Assembly: GCA_044225555.1 (NCBI GenBank)
Contig: JBGAIM010000001.1
Span: forward strand, 658,833-722,832
Length of the DNA: 64,000 bases
Direction: 5' to 3'
Origin: JADLHS01 sp044225555
Lineage (GTDB): Bacteria > Verrucomicrobiota > Verrucomicrobiia > Limisphaerales > JADLHS01
Both the position numbers and the translations under genes were made by a program. The notes under the pieces are model-generated. The model ran no database searches, was not told the DNA's origin, and saw only the letters and a list, made by a program, of their open reading frames with translations. Below, piece by piece: positions 24,343-33,115 of this stretch (its first letter is position 1; the number at the start of each line of letters is the position of its first letter).

Positions 24343-26700
24343 TCAATTCGTGTCGTAAATTTCGTAAAGCGTGTCATCGAGGACGAACTGCACGTTGTTG
24401 CCCAGTGCCAGCCAGGGCAACGCGCGTCGGTCCTTGGCGGCAAACTCGAAGTATTCCTTGGAGTTGAACTGGATGCGTTGCCGTTTGGCGTTTTGGATCT
24501 TCTGGGCCGATTCGTCCACCCATTGGTTGCTGGTGTTCTGGTAAAAATTCTTTCCGGCGATAAAGCGACCCTGTTGTGAATATTCGGCGAGCTTGACCTT
24601 GCCTTCTTCGGCTGGGGCGGGCGTGGCCGTGGCGAGGCTTCCGCCAAGTCTGCCTGCCGCATCCAACCCGAGTGCGCGATTTGCCTCGGTCGTGCCGCTG
24701 GTGGCGGCGACGGCTGGGGCGGCCGCATTTTTAAGTTCGTAACCGTAGCGGGCGCCGGCCACTGCCTTGCTGCCGTCCTTGTCCATCTTGAAATAATCCC
24801 AGTTGGCCGCGGCCTCGCGCCGGGCCAGTGAATCACTGTTCAATTGCGGCAGCGACTGCATCGAGAGTGGCACGTTGCGCCGGGCTTCGTCCTCGACGAT
24901 GAGGTACGCGGTGTAGGGCGTGACGATGCCGTACTTGCGGGCGAGTTCGGTAACTTCATCACGCAGCTCGGTATTCTCGCCGCGCAGGCGGATTTCATCC
25001 ATCAAGTAACCAACGCGGCGCGTGGCCCAAAGGCGCGGGATGAATTCGTGCTCGTCATCATTGCGTGGGAAATCTACTTCGTAGGTGAACTTGCGCGTCG
25101 CGCCATTGACCGTGCCTGCGAGGATGACTGCCGCGTCGCCACGACCGGAATAGCGACCCACGAGCACAAGCTGATCGCCGCGGAACAAGTCGGGCAGCGG
25201 CGAAGGATAGAGCTTGGTCACGCGCACATCGCCGGTGAATTTGAGTGTGGGATTCGCGAGCACCGGTTCTTTGATCTTGGAGAAGAAGGTAGAAACTTTG
25301 ACCTCGAGATCTTCCTCGGGCAGGACGTATTGACTGAAGGCACGCGTGTCTTCGGTGATTCGATCCAGCAAGTGTGTGTTCACGTCGGTGCCGATGCCAA
25401 AGCAGAAAACGCGGGTGCGGCCTTCGTTCGCGCGTTTCACGCCGGCGACGATTTGCTCTTCGTCGGTGGTGCCGATGGTGGGTCGTCCGTCGGTAAGGAA
25501 GATGACGACGAACGGGCGGCCTTCGTCGCGGTCGGGGCGCAAGGCGAGCGCCTTTTTCAGCGCTTCGTCAATGGCCGTGCCGCCGATGGGCTTCAGTTCC
25601 TTGATAAACTCGTTGGCCTGGTCGCGATTGGAATCGTTCGCCGTCACGAGTTTGTCGAACAGTGGCTCGACCTCGGTGGAGAAACGAATGATCTCGAAGC
25701 GATCGCCGCTGTTCAGATTCTCCACGCAGAATTGCAAGGCCTTCTTGGCTTGCTCCAGTTTCTTGCCGGCCATTGAGCCGGAGGTGTCGAGCACAAACGC
25801 CACATCCTTGGGCACAATTTTCTTGTCCTTCGTCTCCATGCCGGGCGAAACCAGCAACAGAAAATAGCCGTCCTCGCCGGTGACCTTGTGCGCAACGAGG
25901 TTCACACCCAGTTCATCCTTCTCGGGCGCGAAATAGAGCGCGAAGTCGGTGTCCGGCCGGGCATCGGTGGTTTCAAAACCGACGGTGGCGCGATTCGAGC
26001 CGTGCCGTTTGACATCAATCGCGTGGCTCGGCGAGTAAATGGATTTGAGCGGTCGGTCGCTGGCAATCTCCACCTTGATGCTCACGTCTTTGATCGGCTT
26101 GGCGGAGAATTTTTCCGTGTTGAGCGGGTAGGTGTAGTTCACCAATCCGCCGTCGGCCTTGAGCAATTGCGTGTAGGAAAGCTTCACGCGTTTCATGCTG
26201 TTCGGTTCAATGGGAAAGATGCGGACCTTGAAGACGTCGCGGTCGGCGTACTCGAGGAGCGCAGGGTCTTTGGCCTTGCGCACGATGTCTTCGTAAATCT
26301 GCCGCGCCTTGGCGGCGGGCAGGAGTTCGGCTTCAACCATCTTGCCGCCAATGTCCATCTTGAACTTGTCAATCTGCGCGCCTCGCGGGACGGGGAACAG
26401 GTACGTGCCTTCGAGTTGCTGGTGGTTGGGATTGTAGAACTCTTGATCCACCGAGGTCGTGGCGATCTGCCCGTCAATCTTCACGTCCACATGGTGATAG
26501 ACGACTTCCAGCGGGGCATAAACCCGGGGCGGCGGTGGCAGTGGGCGCGGCGGCCAAGGCGGAATGGGGTTGGGCGGATGCGGAATGGGCAGCCAGTGGG
26601 ATTCGTGGACGACGATCAGCCCGTCGGCGTGGGACTGAGGGGGCAGCAGGGAGATTCCAGCCAAGGCCAGCCCGAGTGAGAAAGCCAGAGTGCGTTTCAT
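24343..26700 (-). CDS. Secreted VIT and VWA domain protein (inter-alpha-trypsin-inhibitor heavy-chain-like)
   Basis: 785 residues from the ATG at 26700, giving a signal peptide ending near Ala25. A very Pro-rich stretch follows (37-63, 'PHPPNPIPPWPPRPLPPPP'). The VIT domain (about 62-190) has 'VDVKIDGQIATTSVDQEFYN' and 'LEGTYLFPVPRGAQIDKF'. The VWA domain starts near 299 with the MIDAS DTSGSM (305-310) and 'FLTDGRPTIG'. The C-terminus contains 'ELARKYGIVTPYTAYLI', the known bacterial VIT-VWA continuation, and a final 60-residue tail ending 'DDTLYEIYDTN'. No sortase or lipoprotein signal is seen. Adhesion or scaffolding outside the inner membrane is likely. Confidence 0.88.
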   Translation of the reverse strand: MKRTLAFSLGLALAGISLLPPQSHADGLIVVHESHWLPIPHPPNPIPPWPPRPLPPPPRVYAPLEVVYHHVDVKIDGQIATTSVDQEFYNPNHQQLEGTYLFPVPRGAQIDKFKMDIGGKMVEAELLPAAKARQIYEDIVRKAKDPALLEYADRDVFKVRIFPIEPNSMKRVKLSYTQLLKADGGLVNYTYPLNTEKFSAKPIKDVSIKVEIASDRPLKSIYSPSHAIDVKRHGSNRATVGFETTDARPDTDFALYFAPEKDELGVNLVAHKVTGEDGYFLLLVSPGMETKDKKIVPKDVAFVLDTSGSMAGKKLEQAKKALQFCVENLNSGDRFEIIRFSTEVEPLFDKLVTANDSNRDQANEFIKELKPIGGTAIDEALKKALALRPDRDEGRPFVVIFLTDGRPTIGTTDEEQIVAGVKRANEGRTRVFCFGIGTDVNTHLLDRITEDTRAFSQYVLPEEDLEVKVSTFFSKIKEPVLANPTLKFTGDVRVTKLYPSPLPDLFRGDQLVLVGRYSGRGDAAVILAGTVNGATRKFTYEVDFPRNDDEHEFIPRLWATRRVGYLMDEIRLRGENTELRDEVTELARKYGIVTPYTAYLIVEDEARRNVPLSMQSLPQLNSDSLARREAAANWDYFKMDKDGSKAVAGARYGYELKNAAAPAVAATSGTTEANRALGLDAAGRLGGSLATATPAPAEEGKVKLAEYSQQGRFIAGKNFYQNTSNQWVDESAQKIQNAKRQRIQFNSKEYFEFAAKDRRALPWLALGNNVQFVLDDTLYEIYDTN

Positions 26701-26803
26701 GACAGGTTGGACGGAGGTCGCTGGGGAATGCTCCAGACTTAAATTGCCACCGGAAGCGGAGGTGGGAGTTGCAAAAGCCGCGCCGCCGGGCAAACTCGGA
26801 TTT

Positions 26804-27235
26804 GTGAGCGCAAACCTGATTAACAAGACTTGGGCCCGGATCGCCTTCATTGTCCTGCTTCTGCTGGGACAGGGCTTGGTTCTGGCCGGCGACGCAACGA
26901 ATTTCCCGCCGTACACGATCAAGCACGTGACGGCGCCGGAAGCAGCGAAACTGGTCGCTCAAGGAGGACTCATCGTGCTCGACGTGCGCACGCCGAAGGA
27001 ATTCGCCGCCGGCCACATTGCGGGCGCCACGAACATTGATTACTACGCCACCAACTTCGTCGCCCAGCTGGGTCAACTCGATAAATCAAAACCCTACCTG
27101 TTGCACTGCGCCAGTGGTGCTCGCAGCACCAAATGCCTGCCGCACCTCGAGCTGCAAGGGTTCAAGTACATTGTCCATCTGGACGGCGGTTTCAATGCCT
27201 GGCAGGCGGCCGGGAATCCGGTGGAGAAAAAGTAA
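26804..27235 (+). CDS. Exported rhodanese-like sulfurtransferase domain protein
   Basis: 143 residues from the GTG at 26804, which gives a signal peptide or anchor (12-31). The frame is open further upstream without a leader. The rhodanese fold is marked by 'GLIVLDVRTPKEFAAGHIAGA' and the active-site loop H-C-A-S-G-A-R with its catalytic Cys, followed by 'GFNAWQAAGNPV'. A single-domain rhodanese of this kind transfers sulfane sulfur or binds redox partners in the periplasm. It is divergent from the VIT-VWA gene. Confidence 0.88.
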   Translation: MSANLINKTWARIAFIVLLLLGQGLVLAGDATNFPPYTIKHVTAPEAAKLVAQGGLIVLDVRTPKEFAAGHIAGATNIDYYATNFVAQLGQLDKSKPYLLHCASGARSTKCLPHLELQGFKYIVHLDGGFNAWQAAGNPVEKK

Positions 27236-27287
27236 AATCGCCCCGCGCTAGGATTCGCGAGGGCTGTCGAATCCGCCGGGCGGCGAA

Positions 27288-27449
27288 TCAACGCAGCCGC
27301 CGGCTCATGACCGTGCTATAAAGGTACGACAACCAGAGCAGGCTCAAGGTCGCAATGATCATGCCCTGGCCGAGCTTCGGGAATTCATACACGAGATACG
27401 CCAGGAGCCCGCAGGCGACGGTGGCTTTCACTAAATCGGACGCACGCAT
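27288..27449 (-). CDS. Small membrane protein, unknown function
   Basis: 53 residues from the ATG at 27449. It has two hydrophobic segments (about 7-23 and 28-46) joined by a short 'EFPKLGQG' turn and ends with SRRLR. Upstream extension of the frame is Arg-rich and looks non-coding. The sequence upstream of the ATG (AGCGAAAGAAACACC) has only a weak ribosome-binding site. Support comes only from the coherent double-helix hydrophobicity, so it may be a chance frame. Confidence 0.45.
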   Translation of the reverse strand: MRASDLVKATVACGLLAYLVYEFPKLGQGMIIATLSLLWLSYLYSTVMSRRLR

Positions 27450-27546
27450 GGTGTTTCTTTCGCTGTTTGCTTCCGAGGAAAGATGCCTTGGAATTGGCCT
27501 GACGCAAATCCTTAATCTTTCCTCCCGCTGGAAATCAGTCCGGCTA

Positions 27547-27596
27547 AAAAACGAGCTGACCTGCCTGCGCCGGAGAGAGTGGCACAAGCAGGTCAG
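27547..27596 (-). terminator. Orphan terminator-like hairpin
   Basis: Perfect 9-bp arms CTGACCTGC (27556-27564) and GCAGGTCAG (27588-27596) enclose a 23-base loop. Read on the minus strand the hairpin is followed by CTCG and six T residues (27552-27547). It lies about 250 bp past the DUF1080 terminator and ends no annotated gene. The large loop makes this a weak call. Confidence 0.35.
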
Positions 27597-27850
27597 TCGC
27601 AAGCCGCCAGCGCCCCCGTGACGGCTTGACTCCGCCGTGGTTCACGGCGAAAAGCGAGAGCGGGAGTTGTGGATGCACCCGGGGTGGGAAGTTGCACGGG
27701 CCCGACGGTTGAATTGCATCTCTCTCCTGCCTTGAACGTGTTGAATCACCCGGAGTTACTGTACCGGATAAAAGCGCAGGGACAATTGGGCGGGTACTGG
27801 TTTACCACCCGGAGAATTCCCGGTGGAGCTGCAAAATTGCCCCAACCAAC

Positions 27851-27887
27851 AAAAAACCTTCCGGCCCGAGCAGGCACGGAAGGTTTT
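27851..27887 (-). terminator. Intrinsic terminator of the DUF1080 gene
   Basis: On the minus strand AAAACCTTCCG pairs with CGGAAGGTTTT around a 13-base loop and is followed by a T run. It starts 20 bp beyond the DUF1080 stop codon. Confidence 0.85.
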
Positions 27888-27906
27888 GGAAGAGTTTGCT
27901 TGGCGA

Positions 27907-28710
27907 CTAGGGCTTGTCGTATTCGCCCAAATTGCGAATCCAGATGTTACGGAAGCGGACTGGGTTACCGTGCTCGTAAAGTTCAATGAACCCCTTCGGT
28001 GGGTGCGGTTTATCGTAGTTGCCCACGACTTTCCAGCCGGTGTTACCAATGAAGTCCCGTTTGTGATGCAATACCACGCCATTGAGCAACACGGTGACGT
28101 TGGCCTTCTTGATCAGTTTGCCGGCTTCATCCCAACGCGCAGATTCAAAGAGGATGTCGTAGGTCTGCCATTCGCCGGGTGGGCGGCTGGCGTTCACCAG
28201 CGGCGGAGTCTGACCATAGAGCGCCCCGACTTGACCGTCCGCATAGGTAACATTGTTGTAGCAATCCAGCACCTGAACTTCATACCGCCCAAATATGTTC
28301 ACGCCGTTGTTGCCCCGCCCCTGACCGTTGCCTTCAACCTTGGCCGGCGTGGCAAATTCGAGATGCAGTTGAAAATCACCAAACTCGTCTTTGGTGTGGA
28401 TGCGCCCGGTCTTGGTCGTTTCCATGTAGTCGTTCTCGATCTTCCATTTCACCTCGCCCTTTTCCCCCTCCCATTTGGAAAAATCTTTCCCGTTGAAAAG
28501 CACCACCGCATCGGATGGCGCAGCCGCCCCCTGGCTGAACGTCGCCCCGGGAGTGACCACGCGTGGTTGGGGCCGGGCCGGGTCGTGCATATGCCACTGC
28601 GTCCCGGGAACAAAAGGGGTGTTGGTAAAACCCTCCACCGCGAAAACAGGAATTCCCGCCCAAATGCCGACTGCGGTCACGGCGACAAACAAACTTGTTG
28701 GCTTTTGCAT
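27907..28710 (-). CDS. Exported DUF1080 (3-keto-disaccharide hydrolase-like) protein
   Basis: 267 residues from the ATG at 28710, which gives a signal peptide ending near 'VFAVEG'. The DUF1080 domain has a concanavalin-like beta-sandwich signature: 'VVLFNGKDFSKWEG', 'DYMETTKTGRIHTKDEFGDFQLHLEFATP', 'GNNGVNIFGRYEVQVLD', and the C-terminal 'GFIELYEHGNPVRFRNIWIRNL'. DUF1080 proteins act on glycans; some hydrolyse 3-keto-glycosides. The family is heavily expanded in Verrucomicrobiota and Planctomycetota. Length and motifs are normal. A clear intrinsic terminator follows. Confidence 0.92.
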   Translation of the reverse strand: MQKPTSLFVAVTAVGIWAGIPVFAVEGFTNTPFVPGTQWHMHDPARPQPRVVTPGATFSQGAAAPSDAVVLFNGKDFSKWEGEKGEVKWKIENDYMETTKTGRIHTKDEFGDFQLHLEFATPAKVEGNGQGRGNNGVNIFGRYEVQVLDCYNNVTYADGQVGALYGQTPPLVNASRPPGEWQTYDILFESARWDEAGKLIKKANVTVLLNGVVLHHKRDFIGNTGWKVVGNYDKPHPPKGFIELYEHGNPVRFRNIWIRNLGEYDKP

Positions 28711-28771
28711 GGGGCAATTGTCCAAGGGCACGGCAAAAATGCAACTGGCAAAAGCGTCATCAAAGTTTAGG

Positions 28772-29695
28772 ATGCGCCGGATGTCAGCGGATTACGACCA
28801 GTTGCTCGACGCCACCATCCAACACCTCGAAGGAATGAAGGCGCGCGGCACCCGGCATGTGACTGTTTCGCCGGAAACACTCCGGACGCTGGCGCAACCC
28901 GTTCCCCGCCCCACTCCGCTGCAACCCATTGCGCCCCGACCCTCGGCTTTCGCACCTGCTCCCATGCCCAAGCCCGCTCCCGCATCTGGCGTCCCGCCGG
29001 CACCTGAAGCCCCCGCGCTGTTCGCCCTGTCCGGTGAAGCGCCCCCGCCCACCGCACCGCCACTTGACCCGGCGGCCAAGGCGGCAGCTTTTGCTGAACT
29101 GCGGACGCGCACGCTCGCGTGTGTGAAATGTCCGAACCTTGCCTCCTCGCGCAAGACCGTCGTGTTCGGCGTGGGCAACATTGATTCGCCCCTGATGTTC
29201 GTCGGCGAAGCACCGGGCGCGGATGAAGATGAACAGGGCGAACCCTTCGTGGGCAAGGCGGGTCAGTTGCTCACCAAGATCATTCAGGCGATGGGCCTTC
29301 AGCGTGGTGACGTTTACATCGGCAACATCCTCAAGTGCCGGCCCGACACGCCGGGGCAAACCGCCGGCAATCGCAAGCCCACACCCGACGAAATGGCCAC
29401 GTGCATTCCATATCTGCACGAGCAGATTGATTTGATCCGGCCGAAGGTGTTGGTCGCCCTCGGCGCGACGGCCGTGGAAGGTTTGCTCGGCAAAACCATT
29501 GGCATCACGAAATTGCGCGGGACGTGGAAGACCTATCGCAACATCCCGCTCATGCCCACGTATCATCCGGCCTACCTGTTGCGCAACCAGGCCATGAGCG
29601 AGAAACGCCGAGTCTGGGAAGACATGCTGCAAGTGATGGAAAAACTCCAGCTGCCCATTACTGAAAAGCAGCGGAATTTTTTTACGAAGACCTGA
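28772..29695 (+). CDS. Family 4-type (Fe-S) uracil-DNA glycosylase
   Basis: 307 residues from the ATG at 28772; an ATG three codons later is possible. The enzyme removes uracil from DNA. Residues 42-105 are a Pro/Ala-rich linker after an N-terminal helix, a form known in several bacterial family 4 enzymes. Fe-S cysteines are C117-x2-C120, C189 and C211. Active-site blocks are 'FVGEAPGADEDEQGEPFVG' (143-161), 'YIGNILKCRPD' and 'PTYHPAYLLR' (262-271). It is divergent from the DUF1080 gene, with only about 60 bp between the starts. Confidence 0.92.
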   Translation: MRRMSADYDQLLDATIQHLEGMKARGTRHVTVSPETLRTLAQPVPRPTPLQPIAPRPSAFAPAPMPKPAPASGVPPAPEAPALFALSGEAPPPTAPPLDPAAKAAAFAELRTRTLACVKCPNLASSRKTVVFGVGNIDSPLMFVGEAPGADEDEQGEPFVGKAGQLLTKIIQAMGLQRGDVYIGNILKCRPDTPGQTAGNRKPTPDEMATCIPYLHEQIDLIRPKVLVALGATAVEGLLGKTIGITKLRGTWKTYRNIPLMPTYHPAYLLRNQAMSEKRRVWEDMLQVMEKLQLPITEKQRNFFTKT

Positions 29696-29774
29696 GCCGC
29701 CCCGCTCGGCCACGACCAAATTCCCCAGCATGCCGCTCATTGCATCCGGGCGCGGCTCGCGTTAGGGTTGGCTC

Positions 29775-30383
29775 ATGGCAACCATGACTTCACTCGCGTG
29801 CCGGTTCAGCTTGATGCTCACGCTCGCCACCGCCGCGACTTCCAACACGGGCGCCGATCAGGTCGTCATGCAAAACGGCGACCGCTACAATGGCAAAGTT
29901 CTTTCTTTTTCGGCCACCAATGTCGTGCTGCAAAGTGACGTGCTCGGAGTGGTAAATCTTTCACGCGGTCAGGTAACGAGCGTGGCGGTGGGAGCAGTTC
30001 CGGCGACGAATGCCGCTCCCGTGGTCACGTCGGCAAAAACCAACTCGCCCACCGATCTGTCAGCGGCGATTCGTCAGTTGGGAACGCAGAGCAATCTGGT
30101 GAACCAGGTCCGCGCGCAATTCCTTGCGACTACCAGCCCCGAGGTGAATCAGAAGTTCGACCAGATGTTGAATGATCTTGGCACGGGAAAGATGTCCATG
30201 AGCGACCTGCGCGCCCAGGCGAAATCCGCCGCCGCCCAGTTGCGTGAACTTGAGAAGGAAGCGGGCGACGATGCCAGCGGCTCGGTGGGTCTTTACCTCT
30301 CCATCCTCGACAGTTTCCTAGCGGAGACAGAATCCGCGTCAGTCGGAATCAGCACCAACGCCGCGACCCGCAAGAAGCCATGA
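29775..30383 (+). CDS. Exported protein of unknown function with N-terminal beta domain and helical tail
   Basis: 202 residues; the ATG three codons downstream is also possible. A signal peptide ends near Gly-Ala-Asp (27-28). Residues 28-75 ('VMQNGDRYNGKVLSFSATNVVLQSD') resemble the small 'NGDrxxGxV' beta domain found on many exported verrucomicrobial proteins. The rest is Ala/Gln-rich and helical, with a long segment of alternating charges around 120-175. No catalytic motif. It follows the glycosylase gene by 79 bp on the same strand. Confidence 0.75.
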   Translation: MATMTSLACRFSLMLTLATAATSNTGADQVVMQNGDRYNGKVLSFSATNVVLQSDVLGVVNLSRGQVTSVAVGAVPATNAAPVVTSAKTNSPTDLSAAIRQLGTQSNLVNQVRAQFLATTSPEVNQKFDQMLNDLGTGKMSMSDLRAQAKSAAAQLRELEKEAGDDASGSVGLYLSILDSFLAETESASVGISTNAATRKKP

Positions 30384-30422
30384 ACCCGCCGGAGTTCTAA
30401 GGTTTCAGGCCCGGGATATTCT

Positions 30423-30698
30423 TCAGAACCCGTCGTAAACGCGGGCCAAACGACCGTTCACATAAACGGCGTTGCGATGACCAAAGAGCTGTTTGCGGAG
30501 CTTTTCTATGCGCACTTCCTTTTTTTCCATCTGGCCGACCACGAACTGATAGACTTCCTCGACCGGTTCGTTGAGCAGGCGGGTGTTCTGGAAAATGGTC
30601 TGTTTATCCACCTTGATTTGCAGACTGCCGATGAGTTGGTTGTGATTGAACTCGACCAGGTGTTTTTCGACTTCGCCAACTTCGATTTTGAACTTCAT
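30423..30698 (-). CDS. Small conserved-looking cytoplasmic protein, unknown function
   Basis: 91 residues from the ATG at 30698 (MKFKIEVGEVEKHLVEFNHN). The open frame extends far upstream but with an Arg/Pro-rich, non-coding look. The sequence alternates beta-strand-like segments ('LIGSLQIKVDKQTIF') with a charged segment 'KKEVRIEKLRKQLFGHRNAVYVNGRLARVYDGF'. This resembles short beta-sandwich proteins I have seen unnamed in related phyla. No function can be given. It is convergent with the exported protein before it. Confidence 0.6.
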   Translation of the reverse strand: MKFKIEVGEVEKHLVEFNHNQLIGSLQIKVDKQTIFQNTRLLNEPVEEVYQFVVGQMEKKEVRIEKLRKQLFGHRNAVYVNGRLARVYDGF

Positions 30699-30889
30699 AT
30701 ACGTTATACGTCCTAGCAGGCTTTCCCTTATTGCAGGCTCCGTGCCATCGCTGCCAACGCGGCAAATTGGGAACGCGTAAACAACGGAACGTCCCGAAGC
30801 CAAGAAACCTTGCCCAACAATCTTACGAGGATTTCCTGCCGGTCGCCCTTTTCTCCCGGGGGAGGCCCGGGGATTTTCCGCTCGACCCT

Positions 30890-32116
30890 TTACGACGACA
30901 GAAGTTTTAGAATGGCGAGCGTGTTCGTCGCCGCCTTTGGTACAAAGCTGCTGCGTTCGACGTACTCGGGAAGTTTCGAGCCGTCGGCACTGCGTTCCGA
31001 GCAATGGCTGTTATCACCCCACGGACCAAGGCCGTCGAGCGTGGGCACCGCGTCCCAGATCAAATTGCCGTCGCTCAAGCCGCCGCGCTCCTGCAGATTG
31101 GTGGGATAACCAGCCAGTTCACCCGCCTGCCGCCAGCACTCGAACAACCGGTCGGTTGCCGCGTTGCGCGGCCACGGGTTGCTCTCGGTGAGAATCTCGA
31201 CCTTGAGGTAGCAGGGAAATCGGTCCGTCCGGGCGCGCACATCGCCCGGCCCGGCCAGCGCAAGCAGGGTCGCTTTGGTCTGCTCATAGACCGCGGGAGA
31301 AAAGGCGCGAAACTCGCCTTCTGCGACGGCTTCGTGCGGCACACGATTCAACACCGTGCCGCCAGTGATGGTGGCGACGTTGACCGTCAGCTCCTTTGTA
31401 GAATCGCTGAGCGCCGCGATGCGATCAATGACCCGGCTCAGTTGTACGACGGCATTGGCCCCCTGGCCATGACTGCTGCCCGCGTGGGCGCCGCGTCCGT
31501 TGGCGGTGACGCGCCAAGTCGCGCGGCCTTTGCGGGCGACCACCATCAAATGTTCGTTGCCCAGCCGGCCTTCCGACTCAAAGACCAGCGCGGCCAGGGT
31601 GTCCCGATCAAATCGCGCCCGGCACAGATCGCCGAAGTCCGGCGAGAACATTTCCTCGGAAGAGTTCAATAGGAGTTTCCAGGTGGTCGCCTCGAACTCG
31701 GCGGGCGCGTGGGTTTGCAGCGCTTTCAACACCAGCCACATCACCACCGTGCCGCCCTTGATGTCATTGGTACCGGGACCAAAGATATGATCCCCTTCGA
31801 CCTGCCAGCGGAAATCATTGCGCAACTCCTCTTCCGGCGGAAACACGGTGTCCAGGTGCGAAATCATGGCAACGCTTTTTGACCCGCGTCCGGGGCGGGT
31901 TAACACCAGGTGGTCGCCGAACCTCGCATTGGTGGAGGGCACGAACTCCGCCGTGAACCCCAGCGGGGCAAAACACGCGGCGGTGTACTCGCCGAGCTGC
32001 CGGAGGCCCGCGCGATTGAGCGTGAAGCTGTTGATGCCGACCATCTGGCGGAGCAACTCCAGCGCAGCCGGAAGTTCGGCGGCCAGATAGGAATTCAGCG
32101 TGGCGACGTTGAGCAT
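30890..32116 (-). CDS. M20 family metallopeptidase (carboxypeptidase G2-like)
   Basis: 408 residues. It is a zinc-dependent amidase or peptidase acting on small peptides or acylated amino acids. Metal-site motifs are 'AMISHLDTVFPP', 'FGPGTNDIKGGTVVM' (ligand Asp) and 'LLLNSSEEMFSPD' (catalytic and ligand Glu). The dimerisation domain contains 'RGAHAGSSHGQGANAVVQL'. The final ligand region is 'WGDNSHCSERS', with the His near residue 375. No signal peptide, so probably cytoplasmic. Substrate unknown. Confidence 0.92.
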   Translation of the reverse strand: MLNVATLNSYLAAELPAALELLRQMVGINSFTLNRAGLRQLGEYTAACFAPLGFTAEFVPSTNARFGDHLVLTRPGRGSKSVAMISHLDTVFPPEEELRNDFRWQVEGDHIFGPGTNDIKGGTVVMWLVLKALQTHAPAEFEATTWKLLLNSSEEMFSPDFGDLCRARFDRDTLAALVFESEGRLGNEHLMVVARKGRATWRVTANGRGAHAGSSHGQGANAVVQLSRVIDRIAALSDSTKELTVNVATITGGTVLNRVPHEAVAEGEFRAFSPAVYEQTKATLLALAGPGDVRARTDRFPCYLKVEILTESNPWPRNAATDRLFECWRQAGELAGYPTNLQERGGLSDGNLIWDAVPTLDGLGPWGDNSHCSERSADGSKLPEYVERSSFVPKAATNTLAILKLLSS

Positions 32117-32160
32117 GGCAGGGAGAAATTGGAATCAGCGCAAATGGTGATCGGGGTCCG

Positions 32161-33012
32161 TCACCGGCGGATGGACTCGACGTGCTTGCCGCGAATTTGC
32201 TTGGTGTTGAAATCCCACAGCAGCCAGTCGTCGTCGGGGACAAAACGATTGAGTTTGCTGTCCCATTTCTTGGGCAGACGCTTGTTGAGTTTTTCGACGA
32301 ACGGCAGCAACGGGCGCCGGGGCGGAAACTCCTGCTCGTGGCGGTCAATCGGGAGTTCCGTGCTCCAGCCAAAGCGCTTCCGATAGCGCGCAAACCCGAA
32401 GCCGTCGAAGAAATTCTCGCCGCCCACGAGTGGGATATACCAGAGGCTCGGAATGCCGCGCGGATTTTCCTTGATCGGAATTTCATTCCCGAGCTGTTCC
32501 AGCAATAGCGCCCCCGCCGGGTCGTCCTTCAAGTGTTCGCGCAATTTGCGCAGCGAAGGAAACAGGATGGGCGGGCTGACAAACAACACCGGCTTGTGCT
32601 GCAACGTGGCCATGATGATCTCGTGCGGCGTGCCGACGCTGTAAATGTTCGTTGGACAATAGGAGATGGTGAAGTCGCTCGTATCCACCATGCGCAGGTC
32701 AATGTGCAACGTCTCCCAGAATTGTTTCGCGCACCACGCGCGCGCCTGCGCGCCCTTTTTGCCGCCGGCGTACGTCCAGCGTTCGCGAATGCGATCGCCG
32801 CTCTTCACATCCTCGCGTCCGTATTCGTGCAGGCCGCGGACGTCCGGCTTGAACCATGGATCAAACACCGTGACGCCCAGCTCTTGCAGAAACTGGCTGA
32901 CCCGGTTGCGCCAGCCGAATTGTTTTTCGGCCGTGCGCGACGCGACGAAGTCCATCGGGCCGGATAGATAAACGCGCGCCCCTTGCAGCAGCCTGTGTTT
33001 GCTCTTGGCCAT
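32161..33012 (-). CDS. Nucleoside 2-deoxyribosyltransferase-fold protein
   Basis: 283 residues. The N-terminal half has the NDT-like Rossmann-type signature: 'ARVYLSGPMDFV' (12-23), 'LGVTVFDPWF' (45-54), 'DLRMVDTSDFTISYCP' (105-120) and 'GTPHEIIMA' (127-135), where Glu131 would be the catalytic glutamate. These match the YLxGPM and GTxxEI motifs of the family. The C-terminal 130 residues ('ENFFDGFGFARYRKRFGW', 'DDWLLWDFNTKQIRGKHVESI') are an extension I do not recognise. Known relatives exchange bases on deoxynucleosides or cleave nucleotides. The role here is unknown. Confidence 0.7.
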   Translation of the reverse strand: MAKSKHRLLQGARVYLSGPMDFVASRTAEKQFGWRNRVSQFLQELGVTVFDPWFKPDVRGLHEYGREDVKSGDRIRERWTYAGGKKGAQARAWCAKQFWETLHIDLRMVDTSDFTISYCPTNIYSVGTPHEIIMATLQHKPVLFVSPPILFPSLRKLREHLKDDPAGALLLEQLGNEIPIKENPRGIPSLWYIPLVGGENFFDGFGFARYRKRFGWSTELPIDRHEQEFPPRRPLLPFVEKLNKRLPKKWDSKLNRFVPDDDWLLWDFNTKQIRGKHVESIRR

Positions 33013-33115
33013 GCCGCAGGCTGGCAGATCACCCGCGCAGGCTCAAGCCCGGGAATGTCTGCGGCGGTCAATTGACTTGGCGCGCATGCGGAATCCACCC
33101 TACACTTTGCCGCGT

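Larger units (their letters stand above)
27450..27906. other. Intergenic stretch with a transcription terminator and an orphan terminator-like hairpin
   Basis: No convincing gene in 457 bp. It contains the DUF1080 terminator (27851-27887) and, further along the minus strand, a second hairpin followed by T residues (27547-27596). The sequence between them (27600-27850) shows no good ORF or recognised RNA fold. Confidence 0.6.
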
